From assembly GCA_029215795.1 (NCBI GenBank), contig JARDYH010000003.1, positions 30,939,001 to 31,003,000 of the forward strand: a stretch of DNA of 64,000 nucleotides, given 5' to 3'. Under the pieces are notes generated by a model. That model was not told where the DNA came from and ran no database searches. It saw nothing but the letters and a program-made list of their open reading frames with translations. Each line of letters begins with the position of its first letter. Position 1 is the first letter of the stretch. Below are positions 55,276-64,000 of this stretch, in pieces. The stretch is from Anniella stebbinsi. Taxonomy: Eukaryota; Chordata; Lepidosauria; Squamata; Anniellidae. Position numbers and translations under genes: made by a program.

Positions 55276-56429
55276 TAGCAACTATTGTAACATAGTGTGC
55301 ATGGGAATGATCTTGTAGACCATTTGGAAGCTGAGTTGGACAATTCTGCAATGCACAAGTGCATTCTTCTGAGTTTGCATCGCTTGCACACCTGGACCAG
55401 AAAGCAGGAGATCAGAGGGAGGAATGACATAGAAGAGAGTCCATGCATGGTGGCTGGCTTTGAAATATAGGAGAATGAAATATACCAAAGGCCAATGCCA
55501 GAAGATGGGGAGAATAGAGGAAAGGAACAGCTCCCAGAGTTCACTTGAATATCACCTTCCCTCTTTTCTGGACCATGCTGACCAGGAATATTTGGGATCA
55601 CATTGAGATCCCAGAAGTTTCCACAACAGCAATTCATCGGAGGAGTTTGAAAGGTCCAGGTCTCCCTTCTGCTACAGTATATACAATATCTCAGTCTTAG
55701 CCATCGATTTCCTGTTTAGGCTGTGATCAAGAGAATAATGCAGCTCTCTCCTTCTGAGGGGAGTGAGGACTAATTAATATTAGCAATGTGCTTTGAAGAT
55801 AAGATCTAAGTGTTATTATTAATAATTTACCTGCAAGTTGCACTGTGGCTTTGAAGACAGGAGTAATTTGTCATGCAATGATGTGATATGTTCCATGGGC
55901 CAAATTAAGCCCTTGAATGCATGAGCACAACCCCCACTGATGTAAATGAAAGTTGCTGTATGGGTGTGTACAGAGCAGCACTTTATATAAGCATGCTTTT
56001 AACTTCCTGGTAAATTTCTTAGAATTAACATGCAGTTAAGAGATGAGTATCTTGCAGTCTGTTTGATACACAAGCCCTTGGACATAAAATGCATACTCTG
56101 AACAATGAAGTGGATTTATAGATCACTTCTTTTGGAAGCAATTTATAATCCAAATGAAAACATCAAAGTTATGAATACCTTAGGAACAGAGGTTGCTTGT
56201 AATTCTACAATATCTGTAATTCTTGCATCTCTTCACTTCTCCAGTGTATTCATTACAATTCTATAGTGTTGTCTAAAAGTGTAATGGAGGGGAAAAAATC
56301 TACAAATTGCATATTGATGGTAAAAATAATTAACATTTTATCAGAGTCAATTTGATATTTGACTGCTGTGATTTTTCCATCTATTTAAGGAGGTGTTTCC
56401 TGAAGGGTTACATTAGCTGTCTCCTAATC
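55276..56429. other. Unique AT-rich non-coding sequence
   Basis: No repeat recognised with confidence. Several TAATTA/ATTAAT words lie between 55770 and 55830. Confidence 0.4.
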
Positions 56430-56545
56430 TAGAACCATCAAGTTGTTTTGGTCTACAATTCCCATCAATGCCCAGCCAGCATGGGCAGTTACCATACTGG
56501 TTGGGGATGACGGAAATTATAGTTCAACAAATCTAGCAACATAAT
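56430..56545. mobile_element. Palindromic MITE remnant (ACTACAACTCCCA family)
   Basis: TTGGTCTACAATTCCCATCA is mirrored by GATGACGGAAATTATAGTTC around the centre GCCAGCATGGGCAG. Imperfect inverted repeat, diverged copy. Confidence 0.55.
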
Positions 56546-57463
56546 AGGCTCATTATGAAGATTTATTTGCTGTTTTAATCAGTGTCTAGTTTTTGATATT
56601 TTAGATTGCTGTCTTTCTGCTGCTATTTTGTCATGGAGGAATGTTCTTAATTGTCCCATCATTTACTTGTGAGCCACCTAGAACCCTTCAGAGATAAATC
56701 AGTATATACATGTTTGAAAACAAACAAAACAACCCAATAAAAGGAATGATGTAATTACTTGATTATGTATATTGTGAGAGTGAGTGAACACAGCAAGTCC
56801 GTGCTTTACCCCCTCACCGTAATTTTAATTATTTATATCTCTTTTAATATTTTCAGTAGTGTTCTGATTGTGTGTGTTTTTATCATTCATTTTTGAAATC
56901 TGGTGGGGGTAGGGGGAACCCTGTAAATAATAATTGACTTGATCTGAGCTCATGGATGAGACAGGGTTGAACACAGCTTTCCCGCCCCCCCCCAAAACCC
57001 CCTTCATTCCCTTTTCATATTATATAAACTTAAGAAAGGGAAAGAAGAAAAAAAAAGTTAAAAAGAACTTCTTATTTGCAAAACTGTATTCCCCCCCTCA
57101 CTACCCTAACTAACCCTTCAGTCGATTTATCTCCAGCTGTTTATCCCATTCATTATCCTAACTAGACACTAAATGCGTACATCACTGCAAGCAGTTGTTG
57201 TTGCATCATGAAGGAGCAAGCTGAATCTTCAAGGGAGTCAGATTTAGTACTGGAAAGCCAGGAGGCCCAGAAACATAAGTGGCTATGGCAGAGGAAATGG
57301 AGAGGGGAAAGTGGCCAGTTAAGACGATGACATCCTTAGTTTATAGGTGAGAAAGGAGATGCCTTTACTTATGCCCAGCTGCTCATTTGCTGCTCAACTC
57401 AACCCTGAATGAGACTGACTGTAGGAAGGCTCCAGATAACTAATGCATGCATGTGTACACACG
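56546..57463. other. Unique non-coding sequence
   Basis: No feature recognised; A-rich around 56700 and 57020-57070. Confidence 0.4.
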
Positions 57464-57488
57464 TACACACACACACACACACACACAC
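57464..57488. repeat. (CA)n microsatellite
   Basis: Pure CA run preceded by degenerate ACGTACAC words. Confidence 0.92.
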
Positions 57489-57888
57489 TTGTATGTGGCT
57501 TTAAGGGGAAGGAAGTCACCACACATCTGCCATGTATTAACCTAGAGCAGAGGAAAGCCGCTTTCATCAGTATCATAAACCTACAAGCCTCTCTTTGCAA
57601 GCTTCTCTTTTATATTTGCTGGAGCCCCTGGACATGTTTATATCTGCAGCTCATGAAGATGCAGGCCAAATGGCTTCCAAGGTGGAATGAAATACAACCT
57701 TCTGAATAAAGCAGTTTTGGGATGCGGCCAGGTAAAGCGGGCAAATTTCTTCAGGCATATAGGGCTTTCTCACCTGGATCTTGGCAATGAAGTAATGAGA
57801 TTCCATTTCAGATTTTAAATGGGCAGAAACAATTTCCATAAGGATACACTAGCTACTAAACCCCTCCCAGAAGTAGGAGTCCCTGTTA
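57489..57888. other. Unique non-coding sequence
   Basis: No feature recognised. Confidence 0.35.
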
Positions 57889-57957
57889 ATAGGAACAGAG
57901 GAAGCTACGGTATACTGAGTCAGAGTACTTGACCATTTAGCCTGTCAACGCTGTATC
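57889..57957 (-). mobile_element. tRNA-Ala-like SINE 3' fragment, minus strand
   Basis: GGAACAGAGGAAGCTACGGT then ATACTGAGTCAGAG is the reversed 3' end of the family seen at 17735. Confidence 0.55.
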
Positions 57958-58095
57958 TGGTCAAGAGGGCAGGGCTCCTGCAGCTTTAATGGTTGTGATG
58001 AAGAGGGAATTTCACCAGGTGCTGCATGCATACAAATGACAACTGCTGAAAATCCCATTTTAATACAACTGTTAAAGATACAGGATCCCTAGTTA
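57958..58095 (-). mobile_element. MITE fragment (GGTGACCATATGG family)
   Basis: GGTCAAGAGGGCAGGGCTCC, GATGAAGAGGGAATTTCACC and ACAAATGACAACTGCTG correspond to the right half of the MITE at 3804-4098. The outer right end is missing. Confidence 0.65.
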
Positions 58096-58934
58096 GAGCT
58101 AGAGGGAAACCCTCTTGGGGCTGCAATGAAGCTACTGAAGAGACAAGTGTCTGAGAAGATGCTGCTAGTTGGGGCTTCTGCACTTTAGCTGTTTGTGCTT
58201 TGGGAAGGATGGGGGAACCAAACCTGCTTTGAAGACTAACACTGTTTGTCTTGATGCTTGCCTGATCCCCCATGCTAAGCTTGCCTATTTGTAAATAAAC
58301 AGATATGTCAAACCAATACAACAAATGTCACATGTCTCCAATGCTTTCTCCTCACAAAGAAACAGACCCTGTAGCTGTCTGGCCCAACTGCTCAGGGACA
58401 TGCCATGCTGCGTGCAAAAACAATAGGATGTATTACAAGGGAACCAGAGGGGCCCCTCAACTCCCCTTCCTGCTGGCAGAGCAGCCATTTTGCTGTTACT
58501 TAGCACAGCAAGGGCAGTAGTCATCTGTCAGCATAGCTGAACCAATGGCCTACTCCAGGTTCCATAGCCCCTTCCCTCAGCAAGTCTACCTTCTCATCAT
58601 CATTGCCACCAGCTGCTCTTGCTCCTGATCCTCTCATTGCTACCAATTGCTTGCTTGAGCAAATAAGCAGCAGTATCTCCTCCTCCTTTTCACCACCATC
58701 TTTGTCTGGGCTAGAGTGAGAGACAAATAAACAAGCAGGTTACTACTTCATGAAGAGGAGGAGCAACTCCAAGGAGTTCTTGTCAGTGGACCCTTGCTGG
58801 GATATGGGCCCTTGGCACGTGCCCAGTCATGCCGACCCTTGACATCAGCCCTGGCTGGAAAAACCCCTTAAAAGGAAAGGTTACATCATTGGCTCCTTTT
58901 TAGTTTAGGAAGAAGTGAAGGGAATATGGTAGAG
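58096..58934. other. Unique non-coding sequence
   Basis: No recognised repeat or exon. Small frames on both strands at 58285-58524 lack motifs. Confidence 0.35.
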
Positions 58935-59175
58935 ATTTATTTATTTATTTATTTAGCACCATCAATGGATATGGTGCTGTACATAGTAAAACAATAAAAC
59001 AACAATGCCCTGCCACATAGGCTTACATTCTGATAAAATCACAATAAAACAATAAAAGGAAGGGAATGCACCAAACAGGCACAGGGGACAATAAAACCAG
59101 CAGTATAAAACTAAAATCAAAATCAAGTCTAAAAGCATTAGAAAAAAGGCAAGTTTTCCATTGAGCTTTAAAGAC
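58935..59175 (-). mobile_element. LINE 3'-end fragment with reversed (AAAT)n tail, minus strand
   Basis: ATTTATTTATTTAGCACCATC, GGATATGGTGCTGTACATAG and then A-rich sequence with TAGGCTTACATTCTGATAA is a known type of reversed LINE/SINE terminus in squamates. Confidence 0.55.
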
Positions 59176-59239
59176 TGTAATTTTATTAGAAAGATGTATG
59201 CATATGTGGAGTAGCCTCCCCAGTCTGGTGCCCCAGTGG

Positions 59240-59350
59240 ACGTTGGAATGCTAGAAGGCTGACAATCCACAATACATACCCATGCTGGCTAGGGATGATG
59301 GTGGTTGTATTCCAACAGATCCACTTAGTTGAGGAAGGCTGGTGTGGAGA
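59240..59350. mobile_element. MITE remnant (ACTACAACTCCCA family)
   Basis: CCCATGCTGGCTAGGGATGA, then GGTGGTTGTATTCCAACAGA and AGTTGAGGAAGGCTGGTG form the second arm of the palindromic family seen at 7300. Confidence 0.5.
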
Positions 59351-59429
59351 AAGTGGATAGAACCGAGGGTCATTCACTACAGCTGAACAGCGGGATGTTC
59401 AGGATAGCTAAATTGAAGCGTGCTTTACA

Positions 59430-60350
59430 GCACATAACATAAAGGTAGAATTTGCTTTCTCAAGATGTGGTGATGGCCATGGACTGAGACATCTTTAAAA
59501 GGGAGTTAAATACATTCATGAAAGATATGGATAAGGTTATCAACAGCCACTAAGCATGATGGCTATGTATTAGTGATGTGTATCGTATTGTTAAAATGTA
59601 CGATAACAATACGATAAAGTTGTTATCGGGCATGTGTTTAATGATGACAATATGATAGAAAAACCTACGATAATCATCGGAGATTATAATTTCCGGGCAA
59701 TTTTATTGTTTTATCGGACTGCCATATAAATATACCTATAACTTCTGCATTTTAAAAGTTAGAGGCTTGACACTTGGTCACAGTACTTATAGGGTATGCC
59801 TAAGTATGTGTATGAAATTTGAGATTGATGTCTCCAACCCTCGATTTTATATGAATTTTTTAAAGATCTTGCAACTTTTTGACAGGTCTTCATGAACGCA
59901 CGTGGTGAGCTGTCATTCTGATCTGTCAGAACTGAACCTGACAGATCAGAATGACAGCTTGCTACGTGCGTTCATGAAGACCTGTCAGAACGGAAACGAT
60001 CTTTAAAAAATTCATATAAAATCGAGGGTTGGAGGGATTGATCTCAAATTTCATACACATACTTAGGCATACCCCATAAGCACTGTGACCAAGTTTCAAG
60101 CCTCTAACTTTTAAAATACATATGTTATAGGCATTTTTTTCTTTAAAAGTAGGGCTGCAAAAATATCATTTTTTCACGATAATTATCATGAAGACGATAC
60201 GATTCACCTACAATATGAATGAAGACGATAATTTTTTTGGTCCGAAATGATGATAACAATAAATGACAATATTTTTTGGTGTGCACACCCCTACTATGTC
60301 CTCCAGGATCAGAGGCAGCATGGCTTCCACAACAATAAGAGATGCTTGTC
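59430..60350 (+). mobile_element. CR1/L3-like LINE 3' fragment, plus strand, split by a hAT element
   Basis: The left part (GATGTGGTGATGGCCATGGA, then GCATGATGGCTATG ending at 59570) resumes after the hAT element with CCTCCAGGATCAGAGGCAGC at about 60301. The two halves join in the order expected from the family (see complement at 12960-13010). This independently locates the hAT insertion site. Confidence 0.75.
59571..60293. mobile_element. Foldback hAT-type element, ATACGAT subfamily
   Basis: Begins TAGTGATGTGTATCGTATTG and ends GTGTGCACACCCCTA. Flanks CTATGTAT (59563-59570) and CTATGTCC (60294-60301) agree at 6 of 8. The interruption of a LINE fragment confirms the borders. Ends carry ACGATAAC/TATCG words. 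The core 59735-60131 is one long imperfect palindrome with an 8-base loop at 59930-59937 between CTGATCTGTCAG and its complement. It shares its stem base (CCTATAACTTCTGCATTTTA) with the element at 41702. Confidence 0.85.
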
Positions 60351-60381
60351 CTGCTTTGGGCCTCCCATAGGCATCTGGTAT

Positions 60382-60526
60382 GAGAAGGACTGTGGCTCAA
60401 AGGGAAAGGACTGTGGCTTATTAGTGGAGCACCTGCTTTGCATGTAGATGGTCCGCAGCATTTCCAGGTAGGGCTGGTAAAACACTTGCCTGAAACGCAG
60501 GGCAGCTGCTTCCAGTCAGTGTCGAC
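60382..60526 (+). mobile_element. tRNA-Ala-like SINE, 5' part, plus strand (continues at 60861)
   Basis: Head GACTGTGGCTTATTAGTGG (A-box-like), anticodon region GCTTTGCATGTAG, then CATTTCCAGGTAGGGCTGG and TTGCCTGAAACGCAGGGC. The 3' end GGCTGGATGGACCATGG...GACTCAGTATTAG appears at 60877-60925, after an inserted MITE. Confidence 0.8.
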
Positions 60527-60860
60527 TAGAGGTGCATGGATTTTGTCAAATCCATTCTGTCTGTGTTTCACGACTTGTCAGCTGTCTTTCATTCCGTCTT
60601 CCACTCATTGATGGAATCAGATTTTTTAATCCCAAATTTAGTTCGACTTGCACTAATGTGCTTTAGGGCTAATATGCAGTTGCACAAATGTGGTAATGCG
60701 CTTAGTTAATGTGGATTAGCATAAAGCCTACCCCCCCCCCCCTCACAAAGTGAAGAAGTGGCCCACAAGTCCATATGACTTGGAAAAAAACAGTCCAGGG
60801 CTTGGATTCATGGAAACCCAAAGTCATTTGAATCCATTGCAGATTTCTTTGGTAATCCTA
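60527..60860. mobile_element. Short hAT-type MITE inserted in a SINE
   Basis: Interior words TGTGTTTCACGACTTGTCAG and CTCATTGATGGAATCAG match the copy at 40493-40960. Start TAGAGGTGCATGG and end GTAATCCTA are degraded versions of the family termini. The duplication is no longer readable. It lacks the CR1 insertion present in the 40493 copy. Confidence 0.7.
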
Positions 60861-60925
60861 ATGCCAATGATATCAGGCTGGATGGACCATGGTTTGACTC
60901 AGTATTAGACAACTTCTAAGTTCCT

Positions 60926-61607
60926 GTGCTTGGTTGGCCATTGTGATAAACAGGATATGCTACTGGATGGGTACTTTTGTTCTGATCCAGAAGGATCATT
61001 TTTACATCTGTAATTAACGTTCCTTGTTTGTAGTGCCATTTCCTGGCAATGGATACAGGCATAACTGTTATGCAGATTGATATTTTCACTGGAAACATTA
61101 AAAAGAGGCAAAACAAAACCCACATTACCAAATACAATTTTTCAAAATGCATTTCATGCAGTAACATTTTTCAAAACACATGTGTCTCTAGGGGATTACA
61201 TGAAGTTGGGCACATTTCGTTCATGGAAAGGTAGCTGTTTCACTTTCAATAGTGGATGTAAAATATTATTTAGACACATGGAACATGTCTGCTACTGTTA
61301 ACAGGGTTGTTTAGAGGAGCTGTTGCTAAATTGTAATAATGGGACATTTAAATTAACAGCACAATGACAGCTATGGGAAAAAAAAATATTAAAGCCAAGT
61401 TAAAACCAAATAAAGCCTGAGGGGCATTTTTCTCCCTAATTGGTTGGTGTAATTGTGAGGTAGTCTGGATATATGCCTATTTATGGGGAATATTGACCTA
61501 TTTTGCAAATTGAGAGCAATGCCATTGCGAATTTCATGTGATCCAAATATAATCCAAAAGAGTTAGGAGCATGGTTTAGGGTAATCCCATGAAGTTGATT
61601 GGTGGGA
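60926..61607. other. Unique AT-rich non-coding sequence
   Basis: No repeat recognised. Overlapping frames on both strands at 60905-61300 are without motifs. Confidence 0.4.
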
Positions 61608-61872
61608 TAGATATCAGGATAGATAAAAGGAAGTATTTCTTCACACAGCACATAGTTAAACTAGGGGATTTGCTGTCTCCAGATGCAGCGATGGCATAAG
61701 AGCATAAGAAGAGCCATGCAGGGTCAGACCAAGGGTCCATCTCGACCAACACTCTGTTCACCCAGTGGCCAACCAGCTGTCAACCATTCAGAGACCCACA
61801 AGCAGGACATGGGTGCAATAGTACCCTCCCACCCATGTTCCCCAGCAACTGGTGTATATCGATGCTAAGTGA
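61608..61872. mobile_element. Two CR1/L3-like LINE 3' fragments in opposite orientation
   Basis: 61608-61697 is plus strand (AGGAAGTATTTCTTCACACA then GTCTCCAGATGCAGCGATGG). At 61698 it switches to a reversed copy starting GCATAAGAAGAGCCATGCAG, with TCTGTTCACCCAGTGGCCAA and CCCACCCATGTTCCCCAGCA. The reversed copy has inserted into, or recombined with, the first. Confidence 0.7.
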
Positions 61873-62003
61873 GTCCTATATGCTGCAGAACTAGAGCCAA
61901 AAAAGAGCTGGATTTCCCAGTGACAGACATCCCTATTGCAGACCACATACAGAATGAGCAACCACAGGAGTTACCTGTAAGTAAGTGCTTTACTCTGCTG
62001 TGT

Positions 62004-62330
62004 CAAGAACATTTACAAGCAGAACCTTCTCCAATTTCTGTGAGGGCCTTGTCAGTGGCTGCTCCCAGGCAGTGGAACTTCCTGGAGAGGGAGGCCTCTG
62101 CTGACCTTCTGCCAGCAGGCAAATGTATTTCAAGCAAGCCTTTGGTGTTAAGTGGGTCTGTTGGGTTAGGTGCTGTTTTTATCCTGTTGCGCTTTTAATT
62201 GTGTTTTAGTCTGTTTTAGTCATGTTTGAATCATGTTTTATTTGTCTCTGATTGTAATGTAAACCACCCTGAGTGCCATTTTCTGGATTAGAAAGGCAGG
62301 ATACAAATCAAATCAAATAAATAAACAACT
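62004..62330 (+). mobile_element. L2-like LINE 3' end, plus strand
   Basis: TGTCAGTGGCTGCTCCCAGG, CAGTGGAACTTCCTGGAGAG (a decayed version of the RLWNDLPGEI-coding block of the 34.8-kb L2), then a T-rich 3' UTR, CACCCTGAGTGCCATTTTC and GGCAGGATACAAATCAAATC with an (AAAT)n tail. Confidence 0.7.
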
Positions 62331-62419
62331 GATGGATGCTCAGTGATTCATCTCTGGATAGCCATGTTGCCACAAGTTTGCCACCTGGTTCCCCAAAACT
62401 ACAACTATTACTTCTCATC

Positions 62420-62456
<37 letters not shown>

Positions 62457-63703
62457 TTTTTTTTTTTTACATTATGTTAAATGAAATGCATAGCAAAATA
62501 CATGGTTTGTGGCTTAATACTGGCTTCATGAAAGAACCCAGAAACATGCTAATTACTTTTGATCCTCTAAATGTATGCAACTATTGGCCTCAGATGTGGA
62601 TACACATCCACATTATCCTCAAAAGATGCACCCATCCAGTTCAATGGTGCCATAGTATTGCAATGTGAACTCTCATCCAAACGGTTGAATTAGCTGCACT
62701 CATGGATGCTTACATCCTCATGCAGATCTCCCTTGTTGGACCAGGACATCTGAGCAGTACACCCATGAAAGAACTAACAACAAAGCCCTTTTATCCAATC
62801 CAAAATTATAATTTAAACCACTTGATAATCCAAAGTAACTATGTGCAGTGTGTGTTGTTCTAGGTCAATATGTATATGGAACACCCATTTTCTAATTATT
62901 TTGATGGTTGAGCTATTGGATAAATGGAGTCAAGTACATACATATTTACGAGATTTTTTTGGGGGGGGCTGGGCTGCAACTGCTCACTTATGACAAACTC
63001 TCTTCTTGGACAGGGTCTCTAAACTGCCCCCTGCATTTTTCTGGGCATCATGTAATGTCAAAGCAAATGTTTCCAGCATCCCCATGATGAGAAACCCTGG
63101 CAAGACGTGTTTGACTGTCATTTTGTTCAATTGGCAAGCCAACGTTAAATGCAAAATGGAAAAAACCCGCCTGCAATCTGTGATGTATGACTCCAACAGT
63201 GCCAATGTGACAAATCAAGCGTCTGCAAGATGGCTGATGCCACTGCCAAGAAAACCAGTTGTAATTAAAAAGTTGATTTCACAACAGTTTTGAGTCAATT
63301 CCAATAGATAACTGCTTGTCTTTTCCTATTTATTTGGAGGGGGTTTCCCTGAGTTTTCTGAATACTGAGCAAAATGGGTAGCATGTTCCTCTGATACCTT
63401 TTCAACTCCATCACAAGGCTTTCAAAGCCAGGATGTTGGTCTATCTCAGGATGTAAATGCAGATTTACAAAATGTAAATTTGCCCTTTCAAATGCACACA
63501 GGTGACATTATTTAAATGCACACAAAAACAAAAGAAAGCCAAAGGAAAATGCATATTATTGTTTGAATACATTCCTTAGTCTCCCGTTTTCTATCAGATG
63601 TGTAAATATCTATGCAGAATCTGAAAGTAAACAAACAAACCTTTAAAACAACTGTGGACAGTGCCCAGAGCTTGGCAAGAAATGACTTTCTGGTTTACAC
63701 AAT
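62331..63703. other. Unique sequence with a (CAT)n microsatellite
   Basis: A (CAT)n run lies at 62420-62456. About 62975-63300 is repeat-free and conserved-looking (see findings). The 95-codon plus-strand frame there (63006-63293) and its opposite frame have no recognisable domain. Confidence 0.4.
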
Positions 63704-64000
63704 TAGGGATGTTGGAGGAATCCGTTTTGGGGGTGGAGCTTGGCAGGTTTTTCACAACTTGGTCCCAGCTCACATATCCTTGAACAGGCTTGACTCAGCA
63801 TGCGCTGAGTCAGGCAAGCTCACAGTTTCCTGCTTTTTGTGTGTGTGCAAATCATGATTTGTGCAAATTCATGGTTGGGAATATGTACAGAAATCACAAT
63901 TTGCACAAAATTGTTGCCATAAATAGAGCAATTTGCTCAGAAATGCAGGTGTAAATGGGAAAAAAATGCAAACTCTCGCCAGGCATCCATGGACCGTCTG
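63704..64000. mobile_element. Possible left end of a TAGGGATG-type DNA transposon, cut by the window edge
   Basis: TAGGGATGTTGGAGGAATCC at 63704 is followed by GGGGTGGAGCTTGGCAGG and by repeated CAAATTTGTGCAAATT-like words, similar to about 10590-10990. The right end would be outside the window. Confidence 0.35.

Noticed and set aside
60382..60460. Functional tRNA-Ala gene
   Set aside because: The tRNA-like head cannot form a full cloverleaf (A-box altered, B-box degraded) and continues into a SINE body.

Overview
This window looks like intergenic or intronic nuclear DNA of a squamate reptile (lizard or snake). The evidence is the repeat content: a Sauria-type tRNA SINE, tRNA-Ala-like SINEs, CR1-type and L2-clade LINE ends, an R4/Dong-clade LINE fragment, many hAT-type non-autonomous DNA transposons, and abundant (CA)n, (CT)n, (ATT)n and (AAAT)n microsatellites. 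I find no convincing host protein-coding exon, no intact tRNA or rRNA gene and nothing prokaryotic. Almost all open reading frames of 60-230 codons are chance frames or lie inside repeats. The exceptions are pieces of transposon proteins: an L2 reverse transcriptase (34.76-36.13 kb), an R4-clade endonuclease domain (27.1-27.8 kb, minus strand) and a BED zinc finger inside a hAT element (54.7 kb). || Layout. 0-8.6 kb: mostly unique sequence with microsatellites, a palindromic TA-flanked MITE (3.8-4.1 kb), a SINE and LINE 3' ends. 8.6-9.9 kb: the first of nine hAT-like elements whose ends read TAGGGRTGTGCA/TGCACACCCCTA or close variants, flanked by 8-bp target-site duplications (TSDs; 4 perfect, 4 at 7/8, 1 at 6/8). 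10-24.6 kb: a Sauria SINE, MITEs, CR1 ends and a decayed L2 reverse-transcriptase tail at 21 kb. 24.6-25.5 kb: hAT element. 27.0-28.2 kb: R4 LINE lying between (ATT)n tracts next to an L2-like tail. 31.3-31.9 kb: solo LTR. 34.2-36.7 kb: nested MITEs split by a relatively young 5'-truncated L2. 38.3-45.0 kb: four hAT elements in 6.7 kb, including a 3.27-kb foldback element built from a 454-bp tandem unit. 48.8-49.7, 52.2-55.3 and 59.6-60.3 kb: three more hAT elements. || How it fits together. The nine hAT elements total about 12.1 kb (19% of the window) and share a theme: ends rich in CGAT-containing subterminal repeats, and interiors made of long inverted repeats. Four carry paired GC-rich hairpin modules of about 80-175 bp, several centred on a CRE-like TGAYRTCA. 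Three carry an AT-rich foldback core. One keeps a recognisable BED finger, tying the group to hAT transposases. This hairpin-rich, probably trans-mobilised hAT family is the strongest candidate for an under-described system here. Several stretches free of recognisable repeats may be conserved non-coding DNA, but that is only an inference from one sequence.
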